Source of the DNA: Lethocerus indicus
Lineage: Eukaryota > Arthropoda > Insecta > Hemiptera > Belostomatidae
Reading direction: 5' to 3'
Length of the DNA stretch: 64,000 nt
NCBI GenBank assembly: GCA_019843655.1
Contig: JACDQD010000006.1
Span: 16,200,246-16,264,245 of the forward strand
Below the pieces are notes generated by a model, which made no database searches, was not told the origin of the DNA, and saw only the letters and a list, made by a program, of their open reading frames with translations. Shown in pieces: positions 51,730-64,000 of this stretch. Each line of letters opens with the position of its first letter. Positions within the stretch are counted from its first letter, which is position 1. The position numbers and the translations under genes were made by a program.

Positions 51730-52963
51730 TCTCCCAGACACTGTAATCAAACAGAAAGATTTACATTAAGCGAACCATTTATGTTTCTTTTAAATTTCAA
51801 TTTTCGTATACCGTAATACGACATGTGCAAAGCTCGTGAAAGGTGTTACGCGAGCGGCTATAAACAAGATTCAGGTCGAGGATTGAGGCCGGTGAAAGAG
51901 GCCAAGTTAGGGCGACAAAAGTTGTTGTACGCCCTCCGTGGCCGTCCTTTCCCCCAGAGACCGATCCTCCGGAAAAATACTGGGCTCCGATGGTTACGAG
52001 GACCAACAATTGCGCCGCCGATGGTCGGACCAATTTAAAAATCGGGCGTCGAAACGTCCGCTAGCGGGCCGGTTCTATCCGGTCAATTCCAAGGCCTGCC
52101 ACATGCGGCAATTTGTATCCAATCAGTAGCCAAAGCGACGAGACTTAACAGAGTGTTTACATTAATGGGAGACGGAGGGATGGGTCGGTGGGGGTGCGGA
52201 GGCTCGACCCCCGCGCGACCTGACCTCTTCACTCCGACCATTCTAAACCACACCCCATTCACTACAAGGACGAATAAGTTCAATTAATGGAATTTTATAC
52301 CAAACGAAACAAAACATCGAGACGAATTCGAATTTTTCATTTTACTTCTTTCCCCTAAAACGGATCGATCCGACTTCGGAGAGTCGGGTACGAATTATTC
52401 GCTTTTCGACTTTCGCTTGGAAATTTAAACCTCTCCACATTTCTGGCAAACGCCCGCCAGTAAGCTCAAGTAGCAAATGGCCACTGTACTGTAACGGTTC
52501 GAAGTAAAAAAAAAACCGATTCCCGAGGTGGGAATGGAATGTAAAAAAAGGCTCCTGACCTAGGGAACAGAACGTAGAGCGGACGTCAGAGAGACAGCTG
52601 TGTGTGGGCCGGCGGGCGGGAGCTAAACTGGGAGCTGAACGAACAGAAGAGCAGCCCCTATCGATCGCGAGCATCCCCACCACCCCCGAGTGGAAAATCC
52701 CCAAACATAGTCTGTGACCGCCCCCTAGACGCCACTAAACCGCATTCCACCGCCCTCTCCCCCTCCCCTTTCGTCTAATGTTGACTAACAACCAGGTTAA
52801 TGTAGTCAGTGTACGAGTTAAATTGTCAATATAAAGATTGAAAGAAATTACTGGTATAATGTAATATCATTTGGAACAATCGTTTAAGTAATCCTCGAAG
52901 ATCCGGCGGAATAAATTTCACTAAAGTCACTCGAAGGAACATTATTCTATTCCGAATATCATT

Positions 52964-52996
52964 CACAATATTGTGTATAAGACTTAAAATAAGTCT
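52964..52996. repeat. Palindrome CACAATATTGTG followed by a 7-bp hairpin
   Basis: A 12-bp perfect palindrome at 52964-52975 is followed by AGACTTA-AAA-TAAGTCT at 52980-52996. The first part shares 15 bp with the palindrome at 36781. Confidence 0.6.
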
Positions 52997-53701
52997 ATAG
53001 TAGAATTAAAACAGACTATAGAACTAATACACCCACCTAAAACACCCGATAAGACCAAGTTCATCTTACTCGTGTTGAAATATAATTGATATAAATGAAA
53101 AACTGCAACGCTCTCGCTGCAAATGTTTCCCTATTAGTGGAAGGACGTTTCCATATGGTAAGAGTGCGCGGAAGCCAGTTGAACACATTCAAAGTATAAA
53201 GGAGGAAAGTTCGAAAACGGGAGGACTTCAAGTCCTGACTTTCTCTTCGAACGATCTACGCAGTGCCCAGTTTCGCGACAGGTTTATAATTATCGGGCAC
53301 CCATAGGAAATACAAACTTCCTTGTTTCTCCACTCGGCCGCAAATACTTTTTGAAGTGGGGAGTCCAGGGGATATTAAGAATTCCAAAGCCAAACAGTCC
53401 CACCGGTACAATGAAGAAGGCCATGGCCTATGCATCCGACTAAGAGAGAAAGTTGCATTATTATACACTCGAAAACCGAGGGACAAATTCGAGCTAGAGT
53501 ACATACTTTTCTTCAGTGTAATCAATTGTTATTTAATAAAAGGTTAAAAATATGAGTTAAGTACAAGAAAACAAAACGAGAGCGCTCTTTAAATGCAAAT
53601 ATGGGGCCCTTCGCCGGCTTCCAAACTTGTTTCCATTAATAGTAGATCGATGAATAAAAGTCCTCAATTCGAGGGTCGTGGTTACACAATTCTGTTGCGA
53701 C

Positions 53702-53777
53702 ACTTACATTGTTCAGCAATTCCGGGATCTGGAAATAGGTGGATTGACTATGGCGGTGAATGATGGTTCAAAATATA
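53702..53777 (-). promoter_or_regulatory. Possible distal promoter and 5' noncoding exon for pinocchio
   Basis: On the minus strand TATATTTT begins at 53777. An initiator-like GTCAATC puts the A at 53745, 32 nt downstream, and a GCCAT word lies between them. A donor GTAAGT follows at 53707-53702, giving a 38-nt leader exon. The pinocchio coding exon begins with an acceptor, so a leader exon must exist upstream; this is the best donor I saw within about 2 kb. Another reading is a 21-nt microexon at 53708-53728, because TTTCCAG precedes it. Confidence 0.28.
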
Positions 53778-56700
53778 CCCTTTCTTATTTATTGGAAATA
53801 ACTAAGTTAAAACGGACCTCCTACCCTTGAAATTGAGGAAATAAAACAATACTGGAGCAAAGGTAAAAGTAAAAGATATGTTTCGACGGCTGAACGGTAT
53901 TTGAACTCGGCTAAGGATAGAATCTATTCCGAGACTGCCCGTCTAAAATTAACTTGGGGAGTTATGTTTTTAACTTTGTTCCTCTATTGGCTGGCATCTG
54001 GCTTTCGGTCCCGTTACCTGGTGGCTAGCGAGCCCCCTTCCAACAGCCAACAAGCAGCGTTTCGCAACGCCCGTTTAGTTTTATCTCTCGCACTCCCAGT
54101 AGAAACGAGTTCACGGCGAACCTAATCAGAACTCTGCGTAGTGGCAAAAAAGAACGACGCGATTAAATTCCGAAAAAAACAAATTCAAAGTCCGTCGATT
54201 CGCTGTTCTTGGTCTTATGAAAATATATCAGCAGGATGGGTATGAAAGCGAAAGAGGAAACAACTAATATTAGTAAACGTCGTAAAACTGTAATGAATCG
54301 ACGGAAACCGACCGCGGAGTGTGGAGGGTCGGTTATATCACAGGCGTTACGGCAAGACGGATGCACTCCAAGGGCTTCAGTTTCGTCGCAAATCCCTCGC
54401 TGACTCGCAAGTGACAGAATATAAGGTAGAAGGACAAATGTTTACAAACACTTCCCGCGATGTCGTGACCCACTTTTATTCGAAGTGAAAGTTACCTCAT
54501 TTCACTTGGCGGAGAGAGGAAAACCCGGTTACAGAAGCGGCCGTAAGATCAAAGTTTCAAAAAGCAGCTATTTCGACGTCCGAAATTGCGCATTCACCGA
54601 TTCTTTTTTTATCGCTCTCGATTGGAGCCTCTGCGATCTTATCGCCAGCAATTGTTTAACAGTGTCATTGTAATCTAATCGGCCGAAACGTCCTTGTTCA
54701 TTACCAGTTGGTAAAAACGTTATTATAAATATTACTGGATCCTAGCCGGTAGCCCTATGGCTAGGTCTTATTGAGCTTCGAAAATTAACAGGGTCGACGC
54801 ACCGGAATCGGACGGCCGATCGATGACCGGAAGCGAAGGTATTTGGGCCGTATTTAGTTACGGGGGACGACGTTAGATGTCGCAAGTGGAGACCTCCGGA
54901 GTCCTGTTGAGGGGGAGCTGTATGAACACTACACTGATGGGGGTGAAAGCGACGGAATGGTGTTTGTTGCAAGACTGCAGTAGGTCAGGGTTCGACCGTC
55001 TGTACCTCCTCGGCACCCTTTTAATGCGGGGTTGCTCAACAACCCAGGTAGAAAACGGCAACATTGCCACAATAAAAAATAAGGTAAATAATAAGTTGCG
55101 TCGGGTAACTGGAAAACTACTTTTTCGTAATACTGAAATATAGAACACTGTAGAACGCTGAAATATAGAAAAAGCGTCGTTTTTTTAACATATACCGGAT
55201 AAAAATATATTTGCCAACATCGATAGACGGCAAATTATAACAGTCCGGTTCTTGAATATATTCCGGTCAGCTAGTACAGCAATATCCCGATAGGCTGTTA
55301 CCTGGCGTTTACCTGGAAATACCGAAAGCCACTTTCCCAACCCAAGAAAGAGGTTAAGGGAGGGGGACAGCAACAGGTTTCAGCGATGTCTGAAAAGAAG
55401 CACCCCTCTATTGTTAAGCCACAATAGTTATGTTCCACGGTCTTATTGAAAAGGTACAACAAAGGCGAAACAGGTACGTAACTGCTACGGAAAAAATTAT
55501 ATCCTATCCAACCGACAGCGTTCACATTTGTTCCCGTCGCTGGCTCTTTACGGTACAAATTCCGACGTTACGAAACCGAGAGACTTCGCAAACTTCAATG
55601 CGACTGTTGTAATCGGGCACAGTGTATAAAAAGAACAATATACTAAGCTAAAATGGGTATACTGCTATGCCAAAATAAGAAAATAATTTGAAAGTTTCCT
55701 ACCTTCGGGTCTTCCAAAAATCTCTGAAACGGGCCTGTGATAATTCACAGAGAACACTTTCACAAAACCGACTTTTCAACCGAAATTCTACTTTGGCGCA
55801 AAATCGGCTGACAGTTCAACACGGTTCGAACGTAAACAACGATACGAAACAAAAGATTGCGGAAAATAAATCTCCAAGTCGACAAAGGCTTCAGGCAGAG
55901 CGTAAGGCCAATTTTCGACGATGTGTGACGTGGAACTAAGCGAGGCGCGAGTAAGAGGCCGCTCTTTATAGGGACGGACGTCGAATGGGGAGGGGGTCCG
56001 TGAATGGGGGATCGGACGCTTGAGGGCGCCACCGGTATCAAACCGACGCCAGTCTTCGCCGCGGCCTCCTCCTGCTTGGTTAACCATTCAACATTCAACA
56101 ATCTAACCGGGCTAATGCCATCCCCTCGGTGTCAATCCGACACACCTCCCTATCTTCCTCTAAACAATCCCAGAGTCATTAGGCCACCCACAATACTTGG
56201 AATGGCCTATATCGCATTTATGTTTGCTAACGGATTTTCCCAAAAGATAGTTGTTTTCAGCGTTTACAAACTGAAATTAGAATAAATATGTACGTATTTT
56301 ACAATAAGCAACAGAATATGTCTTCATAAACAAACTTTAATGAATTTCTCAACGAGCCTTCTACTACTACTCTCGTCTCCTTTCTAGAAACCAAATACTT
56401 GGTTTGCATGACATTGATGAAATAATGCAATCGACACTACTCCTAGTTATAAACAACACTGATTAGGAACTATCAGAACTGAATGTAGCGTCCTCGAGAT
56501 AAGTGTTATCTTAATGGACTTACGATACTGTAGCTCATAAAACCTAGATAATTCTTACAAAGAACTGTGTTGGGCTTGACGACCATGTACAACCACCGAA
56601 ATTCTATACGATCTGAACCCTGATATTCTTTAAACTGTTATTATTTCGAGAAACCACACTTCCTAGGAAAAGCGACAACAATAAAAAGCCGATTATAATT

Positions 56701-57413
56701 CCAATTCATTTTTTCACAATTTATTGCCAGGATCGGAGAGAATCATTCATATTAACATAAAAAGCCATATATTGACCTTATCCCTGCCCAAATTTCCGGC
56801 CTTCAACCAAGATAAGAACTCGGGATTCCCCGTGAGGTCGATTAGATTCTGATGTCGGTCCCCAGAACCAACTCATGGGATGCATCTTTGGATAATTTGT
56901 TAGTACGTTATTATTGATTCCATCCGGTCGTTGTCCCGCCGAACTATTTTCATTAGAAGACGATGTTTCGAAATAGAGCATTTGTACAATCAGGCTCAGA
57001 CCGCTTTTAGTTGGTTGAAACTGCTGGAAATATTTAGCATGGGGCCAATGAGCCCGCCCAGCCTATAACAGCGCCACTCCAGGCTAATTGCCGACAACAT
57101 CTTCTATTAGAACATTACACGCCTTCTTCAAGTGGCGAAATTATGCCTCCACTCCGATGTTACCGTTAGGCGATACTCCTATGCAATGACACTCCATCGC
57201 ATTTTTTGCCTAATTTCTACTAATACAATCGGGCTATACACAGCTACCCTACAATAGACATATACTCTAAACCTCACTTAGGCCTGATGGCGGATAGAAA
57301 CATTAATTAATTGCTGAAAGTAACAAAGGAACTTTATTATTTAGAAGACTTTCGGGTTGTTAACTCTGAATCGTTTGCTTGTTTCAGTACCGGCCTGATT
57401 CGCATGCAAACAC

Positions 57414-57433
57414 TAATAATAATAATAATAATA
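57414..57433. repeat. (TAA)n microsatellite
   Basis: Six to seven TAA units. Confidence 0.93.
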
Positions 57434-58665
57434 GAAGTTAAGATATCATTTCAGTTATAATTGTTTACAATATTTTCGAGTCCTATCAATTCGATTTCAA
57501 GATAGTCTCTTGTCTAAATATACCCATTTTAAAGAACCTAAGGCATGTGGTACGGGTTTTTTAAACGATCACGATTAAAATTAATTGGTTAATACTATTG
57601 GAAAGATATTGAAGAGAAGAGCCGCTTCGATACTTTGAGTATATAAATATTTAATGTTTGCATCGTGTTGGTGGATTGGTTCGATTTGTGTAGTTATATT
57701 AATCGATAAGTAGCATCGATTATTTAACGCTGTCTCACCAAACCATTCGACTTTCAGGATTAAAACCGGGAAAACCAGAACTCCTGAAGAAACTTTCAGA
57801 TACTTGAAATTACCTGGGGAATTTACGCTCAGTATACGTAAACGATAACAATATCTTGAAATATCTTCTATGGTTGAACCCAAGCCTTTGTTCCCAATTT
57901 CTTTCTTATATTTTTGTAGTTATTCTAAGTGGAAATGATACAGCAACGTCTCTTAATCAGAATGAAGTACATTTTATGAAATTGACATTAATACTGCGAT
58001 TCCATTCATACGTCCTTACAGACCAATTGATAAAAGGGACAAGCAGCGAATATAATGCTCCAATGATATTTACTATTGACTTAATATTTACTATTCTAAT
58101 ATAGCATACAGAAAAGGATTTAAATATGTTAGAAGATTCAGTAAAATCTCGAAATTACTCCGATGTCAACATGGAGTAGGAATTATAAGACTATTCCCTG
58201 AGTTAATTCGAGCCTTTTATAATTTCGTTAATTTATTTAAAAGTATCAATATTATGTGTTGCACGATATATCATTAACGCAGATTTCGCTGAATAATTAA
58301 ATCATTATTTGTCCATCGAACGACCTTAAGTACCAAAGATAACGAACGCGTTAATGAAATGATCCACTCAAAAAGCTTTTTATTTATTTATGCATTTAAA
58401 TGGTATAAGTTATCGCTTATCGTTCTGATATTGAAGAATTTGTACGGAGTGGTAAACATAATTTTATTTTGTCCTTCTTACATCACAAAATCATTTAAGA
58501 TCATCATTTACTCTTAAGATGCATATTTATTGTAAAACATTACTCGCGAGGTTGATAGTATTACTGAATTCTTCAAAGCACTACATTTATTGGTGGTAGA
58601 ATGTTCTCATTTCGTTTGTATTGCACACTTGCACTGTTAGTGAACATTCAAATTTGCAATTAATG

Positions 58666-58697
58666 GATACCTGAATAAGGTATCAACGAAATACCTT
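58666..58697. repeat. Overlapping, mutually exclusive small hairpins
   Basis: GATACC (58666) pairs with GGTATC (58679-58684). AAGGTAT (58677-58683) can instead pair with ATACCTT (58691-58697). Short and possibly chance. Confidence 0.4.
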
Positions 58698-58842
58698 TTC
58701 CTTACTGAGGAATGGTTTACCAAACGATTTTACCATCCTCACGCTCAAGGGGAAAATTATGAGTTTGAAAATGAGAATACGAGCGCCTCCCGAAATAAAT
58801 AGTAAACATGCATAAACGCCAGACCCGTCTACTGATTAAGAT

Positions 58843-58862
58843 AATAATATTATAATATTATT
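58843..58862. repeat. 20-bp perfect AT palindrome
   Basis: AATAATATTATAATATTATT is exactly self-complementary. Its low complexity makes chance plausible. Confidence 0.6.
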
Positions 58863-59829
58863 TCCAATAAGCTATTCGAGTGTAGACAATAACAATTTCG
58901 TAATTCTATAGTATACATGAAATTCAAGTATTTACACAAGTTCAATTAGGCTTTTTGCCCCTTTTCCTGCAATCTGCAGTAGGAAATATGACGGTACACA
59001 GTTTCTGAATAGTAATCGTATTTAATGTCTCTGATAGTTTAGTAATTTAAATACTGCGGTTTCTCCACGATTGCCCAATTAAAAAGGCGTTTAGGCACCA
59101 TCGGACTTTGAGAGCCAATAGAACCTTCAAGGAAATCCGCGGGTGAGGGGAGGAGTTCCTCATTAAAGGAGCCACAAGGTCGGGCGTTTCGGCGGTGAGT
59201 TCGACGAAGATGTAAACAAAATATCTTGGGGACTTCCTCAATGTTTTCCCCGTTTTCGATTTTCTATTTTTAAGCTAAATATCCGCTTGGGGCAAATTGA
59301 CGGCGTTAATTTATCAGTATAGTTTGTTTCTATAATTTTATTAGGATGTTCATCAACTTCATTTTTTAACGGTATAAACACAATCGACGAGTTTTTAAGG
59401 CCGCACGAATATAAATTAAACGTTTGGCAACATAAACATTGAGTGGGAAATTTGGACTATAAAATGATCTCTTAATATCGTCCTTCAGTGGTATTTCGAA
59501 ACGATTTCGGATGTCTTGTCTTCCTGTCAATGCTGCGTGACGATGTATTATTATTTCTTATTCGCTCAACTAATGGAGAGATTAATAATTAATAATAAAT
59601 CAAGAATTAAACTCCTCCTAAATGAAATTTCAGAATAACGGAGTTCTTGAAATATCCGTTTTTTTTGTGTTTTGTGCTCCCGTTCTGTTTCTGGCTTCAT
59701 AGCGTTTTAACTATGAAACGAATCATCAAATAACATACGATTTTACTTGCTGGCTTAGGCTAACATCGGTAACAAAAACGATCGCAATCGTCTGGAATAA
59801 TAAACTATTCGAAAGTGATCTCAGCGGCA

Positions 59830-59859
59830 TAGGCTTATTTGAGTTAACGGAACCTCATC
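59830..59859 (+). repeat. Copy C of the short dispersed motif
   Basis: TAGGCTTATTTGAGTTAACG then GAACCTCATC, aligning with the copy at 36084 with small gaps. Confidence 0.35.
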
Positions 59860-60581
59860 CTTTTTTTTTCTTCGCGCTGTCTGCTCTTTATTTGCGCCCT
59901 CCTCAGATTACCAAGCGGCAGTGGCTATCACTGTCAAGGCTGCTGCTCTACATATTATACAACTTCTATCCGACTCCAGCCGCCCTCGCCGAAACAATGG
60001 GCAGATAGTGACATCAACTTACGTTAGCGTAATATGGACCCTCGGTCAAAGTTACGATGAGTCAATAGATAGTTTGGTGACTTCGATTTTAATTGCTCCC
60101 CAACTATACTGTGCTAGTGTTCAAGAAAACTGTAACAAGATTCATTAATAGTGGTATGGAACATTTTATGAGTCCTTCATGGAAATTCTGTTAATGGCCA
60201 ACCTGCTCCGGATTACAGTTTTTCAATTCAATCCTGATACATTATATAAGATATAATTCTTCATATTTACTCCCACATTCCTTTATCTTCAAGATTAATT
60301 TTTATCCCACGAAGGTCGATACAGCGTTTGGCAGTCTAATTCAGGACTAGATGATGCATGAAAATGTCATGTTTTATATTTCACATAAGAATACAATATC
60401 TATTTTTGATGTAGTGCCACAAAACTAGATGATTCCTTGAATCGATTTTCAGTGAATGCAAAAGGAGGAATTATATAATTTGGATTCTCACCTTATTAAA
60501 AATATCTTCAATTCCGATAAAGGAAAGACTATCGGGCCGATTATCTTATCTTGGATTAGTTAAATGTTGAACTGTGAATCT

Positions 60582-60607
60582 CACACACGCACACACACAC
60601 ACACACC
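60582..60607. repeat. (CA)n microsatellite
   Basis: CA run with one CG interruption. Confidence 0.93.
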
Positions 60608-61404
60608 TTACATACCTCAGGTAAAAGTTCGATCCGATAAGTATTATTGACTCTTTGTGCTCCCGGGCAGTATTATTGTAGAAAACTTTCGAAAATATGG
60701 CCTCGGAATATGTTCCGTACATGTTTATGAGATTAAATGAGATATACGAGATAGTCTGACAAGTGGGATGTAGAAGTATGAAATACTAGATGCCATACCT
60801 CTGTTCATTCTGATGTTGGACCTTAATTTTTTTCTTTTAGAACATATCGGAGCATGTTGTTACCTATTACAATTAATTGCGGTTCAAAATCGCCATTAAC
60901 TAATAGAAAATAGCACCGAGTATATTTTTCAAAACATATTTATCATTTTTAATACTCATTACTTCTCATCGAGAGAAAAATATCCTATTTTATTTTTGTA
61001 TTTCGTTTATAATCCAAGTTCCCAAACATCGTAAATGTAGAATGTTACGAGGCCAACTTCACCCAGACACTTGCTGAAGGAAGATATTAAAAAACATATT
61101 TATAGTGAAAACTATCAAGAAAACTCTGATATCTGTAGTAGTTCCCAATACGCCTCTACTCCTACGTGAAGTAGGAATAGAAATGTTTTTCAAGAAACAA
61201 TAGGCCTGCCAGTTCATTGAAATCCATTTTAAACAGCGTCCCCAACTCAATGTCTGACAGCACTCTCAATAATACAGCGACCGAATAATTAGTCTGAACA
61301 TTCTTCAAGCTGCTGTCAATGGTTGGCGCGCATGGGACCAAGGCCGGGCGGGTGGAGGCCCCCCAAGTAACGGCGGCCCAACTCGACAATTGCTTGTTCA
61401 AGGC

Positions 61405-61424
61405 AGAGAGAGAGAGAGAGAGAG
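61405..61424. repeat. (AG)n microsatellite
   Basis: Ten AG units. Confidence 0.95.
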
Positions 61425-64000
61425 CCCTTCGTTCTGAGCCCGTTGTCGGTGTGATTGATTGGGCCCGAGCATTGTCTCAATATCCCTGGGCGAAAATAGC
61501 ATAAGAGATCCAATTAATGTTTAGAATGCTAACACTCGTGGTAATAAATAACGCGAAGGAAGTGTCCTGAATCCTCTTCTGATCTGAAAAATTATGCATA
61601 TTGTAATATATTTCTTTAACCGGAAAAGGAAAAAATGTTATAATACAAACATATGAGCAGTTCTAATTAATAAACGCATGGTATGATATGATTCGTGATT
61701 AACGATTTGAAATTAACAGTTGGTAATAAAGAATTATTCCTTGCTACGAACGCCTGTCTGTGGACAAAGAAAATGCGCTTTCCTGACCGTAGCGTGACTT
61801 GACAGACTTGACTGTCGCGTTCCTATATCGCTGACTGGGCTTCTGTCGGAACATGCCTGCTGATATCAACTTAACCCCTCTGTTTACACAAAGGATCTAG
61901 CTTTCCACGATGCTCCGCCATCCTCGAGTCGTTACGACGCTCGAATACCTAGGCTCGTATGTGTATTACGAAAAATAATGAGACGTTTCGATGAATATGA
62001 ACTTAGACCAGCCGGTGTACTAATTTAGGCGCCCGGAACCAAACCGGCGCTGGCCTCAAAGTCAGACGGCGCCCCTTTATTTGGCATTCAAGGCGTCGAA
62101 TGGAAACAAATCACTGACTGTTCGTCGACTGAAGATGACGGATCTCGGACGCTGTTGACAAATTGAGCCGAGTGCGAGTCACACGGGGTCCTCGAGTTGA
62201 GGACATCACAAAATACACGCGAACGCCGGTTGGGCAACGGACGCTGCTGCGAAACTCCGCTTTCGGGGCTACCAATTTGAATTTGGAAAGTGGGATATGT
62301 TTGTCCCTCGAGACGAGTTTGTCACTCGGTGTGATTGGAGGATGGGTAAAAGTTTTAGAGCGAGGCAAGGGCCCGAAGGCCACCAATACAAATGCCCCCC
62401 CACCTGTCCTGTGACGTTCTTCTCTGTCCATACCGTAATACGAAGAATGAATTAAATTTCAGTTCATTCATTTCAACTTTGAACCTGGGGTTTCGGACAA
62501 CCGATACGAATTAACCTAAATCAAACAAGCAAATAGAAATATTATTACATAACTATTTTGGAGGCTTATATGTTTCTCATGTACAGGTTAGTGCATTTGA
62601 GGAATTAAAGGAGTTTTATATTAATTTTTTTCACATTTATTCAACACTTTTCTATCTGCATTTATTTAATGAATTTAAGGGTTTGTAATTTCATGGCCCC
62701 AATAACCCCAAAAAACAGAGATGATATTGCTTATTGCTTTGTGTTCCTTACACAGTTATTTATCTCTTCCACTCAGTCTGCTAAGCGACTTCGTATGAAA
62801 TAGTAGGGCTTGTGTGTGTCTTCGTTACCATTTAACATATTAGAGAGGAACCGATGAACAAAATTACCAAGTACATCTACAGTAGAGATTATGCACGGAA
62901 TGTGGACCCACAGGATAAGGGCAATGAACGTGACCACTAATTCATCAACAGAGGCGTCATATTATTCCTAATTGTCGACGCGCGGTCCGTAATCAGTCCA
63001 CTGATTTCTAGCAGTTGAACCGATTATGGAGAAATGACGGAGTGACCGCGAGATTAGTGAATTATGGTCTGTGTTCCGCGGAACGAATGAATTCATTTCC
63101 ACGAACCACATACTAGTAACACCAACAGCGTATTAATATATCAGTCCGTTGTCCGAACAGAAAACCCTTACCGGAATGCTCATGGGTGGTGGGGGAATAC
63201 ATTCGTAAGAAGAGAACTGTGTAATGGTATTATAGTATTTTGTCCGACTTGATTCCCCGGCCTTACACAACCGTACTTCCCACCGGACGTTTTCTAGTGA
63301 CCTTAATTATTTCCTGTTTTGTTGAAGTCCATCGCACATTACTGTCAGTATTGCGTCGGAACTACTTCCACTCCCATATCTCTGCTCGTTATCGGATGAA
63401 GTGTGACCCACTAGGGGACTTCTCTTGAATAGAGCGAATGAATTCTCATGAATTTGTAACTGGCTAAGTAAGTACGCCAAGAGTCCGGACCAATAAAACC
63501 TAACGATTTTACAAAGTTATAAAAATGGAAAAATGTTATTTTACGTACAATCACATTGTATATACACTATTATACTTATTTCAGGAATTCATATATTTAC
63601 GTCGGCATTTATTTCAAAACTCACACGGGAAATATTCCTAGCATTGTCTCCCGGTAACATTCAGACACCGTTTGAGTTTCAGTTTTAGTAGTCTAAATTT
63701 ATGAAAATTATAAAATTTTCCGTTTTCGTTCCCCCTCTCCCCTTAAGATATCAGTGTTTATACGGTAAAAATAACTGACACAATTTACAATCCTGTACGT
63801 ATTTAGATACGGTATCAATTAATTTCAGATAATGAATTAAGTTGATAGGGATAAGTGTACTCGATTTCGAAAGTCGGTTCAATTCCTCGGAACAAATCGC
63901 AGAAACTGTAGGGATTGGATGGTAAGATATATATATCTAAAAAAAAATTTAACTCCAAATATTTGATGATTTCAGTATACTTTCATCTAACAAAATATAA

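Larger units (their letters stand above)
51741..64000. other. Region upstream of pinocchio, no further exon recognised
   Basis: CpG-rich blocks near 52000-52780 (just upstream of pinocchio), 55890-56180 and 61990-62420, separated by AT-rich DNA. The 120-codon minus-strand frame at 52342-52704 lies in the first block, has no recognisable domain, and could at most be leader sequence. Confidence 0.45.

Noticed and set aside
52342..52704. 120-codon minus-strand frame upstream of pinocchio
   Set aside because: CpG-rich block without a recognisable domain or a donor linking it to the pinocchio acceptor.
1..64000. Known conserved insect microRNAs, U6 or U2 snRNA, CRISPR arrays, bacterial operons, viral genes
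   Set aside because: I looked by eye for common mature microRNA seeds, snRNA starts, spaced direct repeats, operonic coding density and polymerase or capsid motifs and found none; this is not an exhaustive search.

Overview
This window is eukaryotic nuclear DNA, most likely from an insect. The evidence is a three-exon gene with GT-AG introns that matches the insect protein Pinocchio, a decayed mariner transposase, a MITE-like element with terminal inverted repeats (TIRs), and many dinucleotide microsatellites. The contrast between CpG-poor and CpG-rich DNA suggests a lineage with gene-body methylation, such as a termite, cockroach, stick insect or bug. The species cannot be told from the sequence.

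Layout: 1-44.5 kb is a gene-poor stretch in which I recognise no coding exon. It alternates AT-rich DNA with short GC- and CpG-rich blocks of a few hundred bases. It holds a 242-bp MITE (7875-8116), a truncated mariner relic (10966-11385), two RFX X-box-type sites, several near-perfect palindromes and hairpins, and simple repeats. It may be intergenic or part of a very long intron.

44.5-50.6 kb is AT-rich and almost free of CpG, interrupted by a CpG-bearing 0.3-kb promoter at 46294-46604. A first coding exon of 72 codons leaves this promoter on the minus strand, and a probable first exon of a divergent transcript leaves it on the plus strand. I read this as a bidirectional promoter serving two transcription units whose bodies have lost CpG through germline methylation. 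Neither gene is identified, and their later exons were not found.

50.8-51.7 kb is the one gene assembled completely: pinocchio (minus strand, 3 coding exons, 153 residues), tail-to-tail with the plus-strand transcript. A possible distal promoter and 5' exon for it lies at 53.7 kb. From 51.8 to 64 kb I see no further exon, only CpG-retaining DNA with small hairpins and microsatellites.

I found no prokaryote-style operon, CRISPR array, rRNA, convincing tRNA or viral gene. The best leads are the CpG-desert and bidirectional-promoter architecture, the unidentified divergent exons, the 77-bp imperfect palindrome at 27.0 kb, and the X-box sites in otherwise empty DNA.
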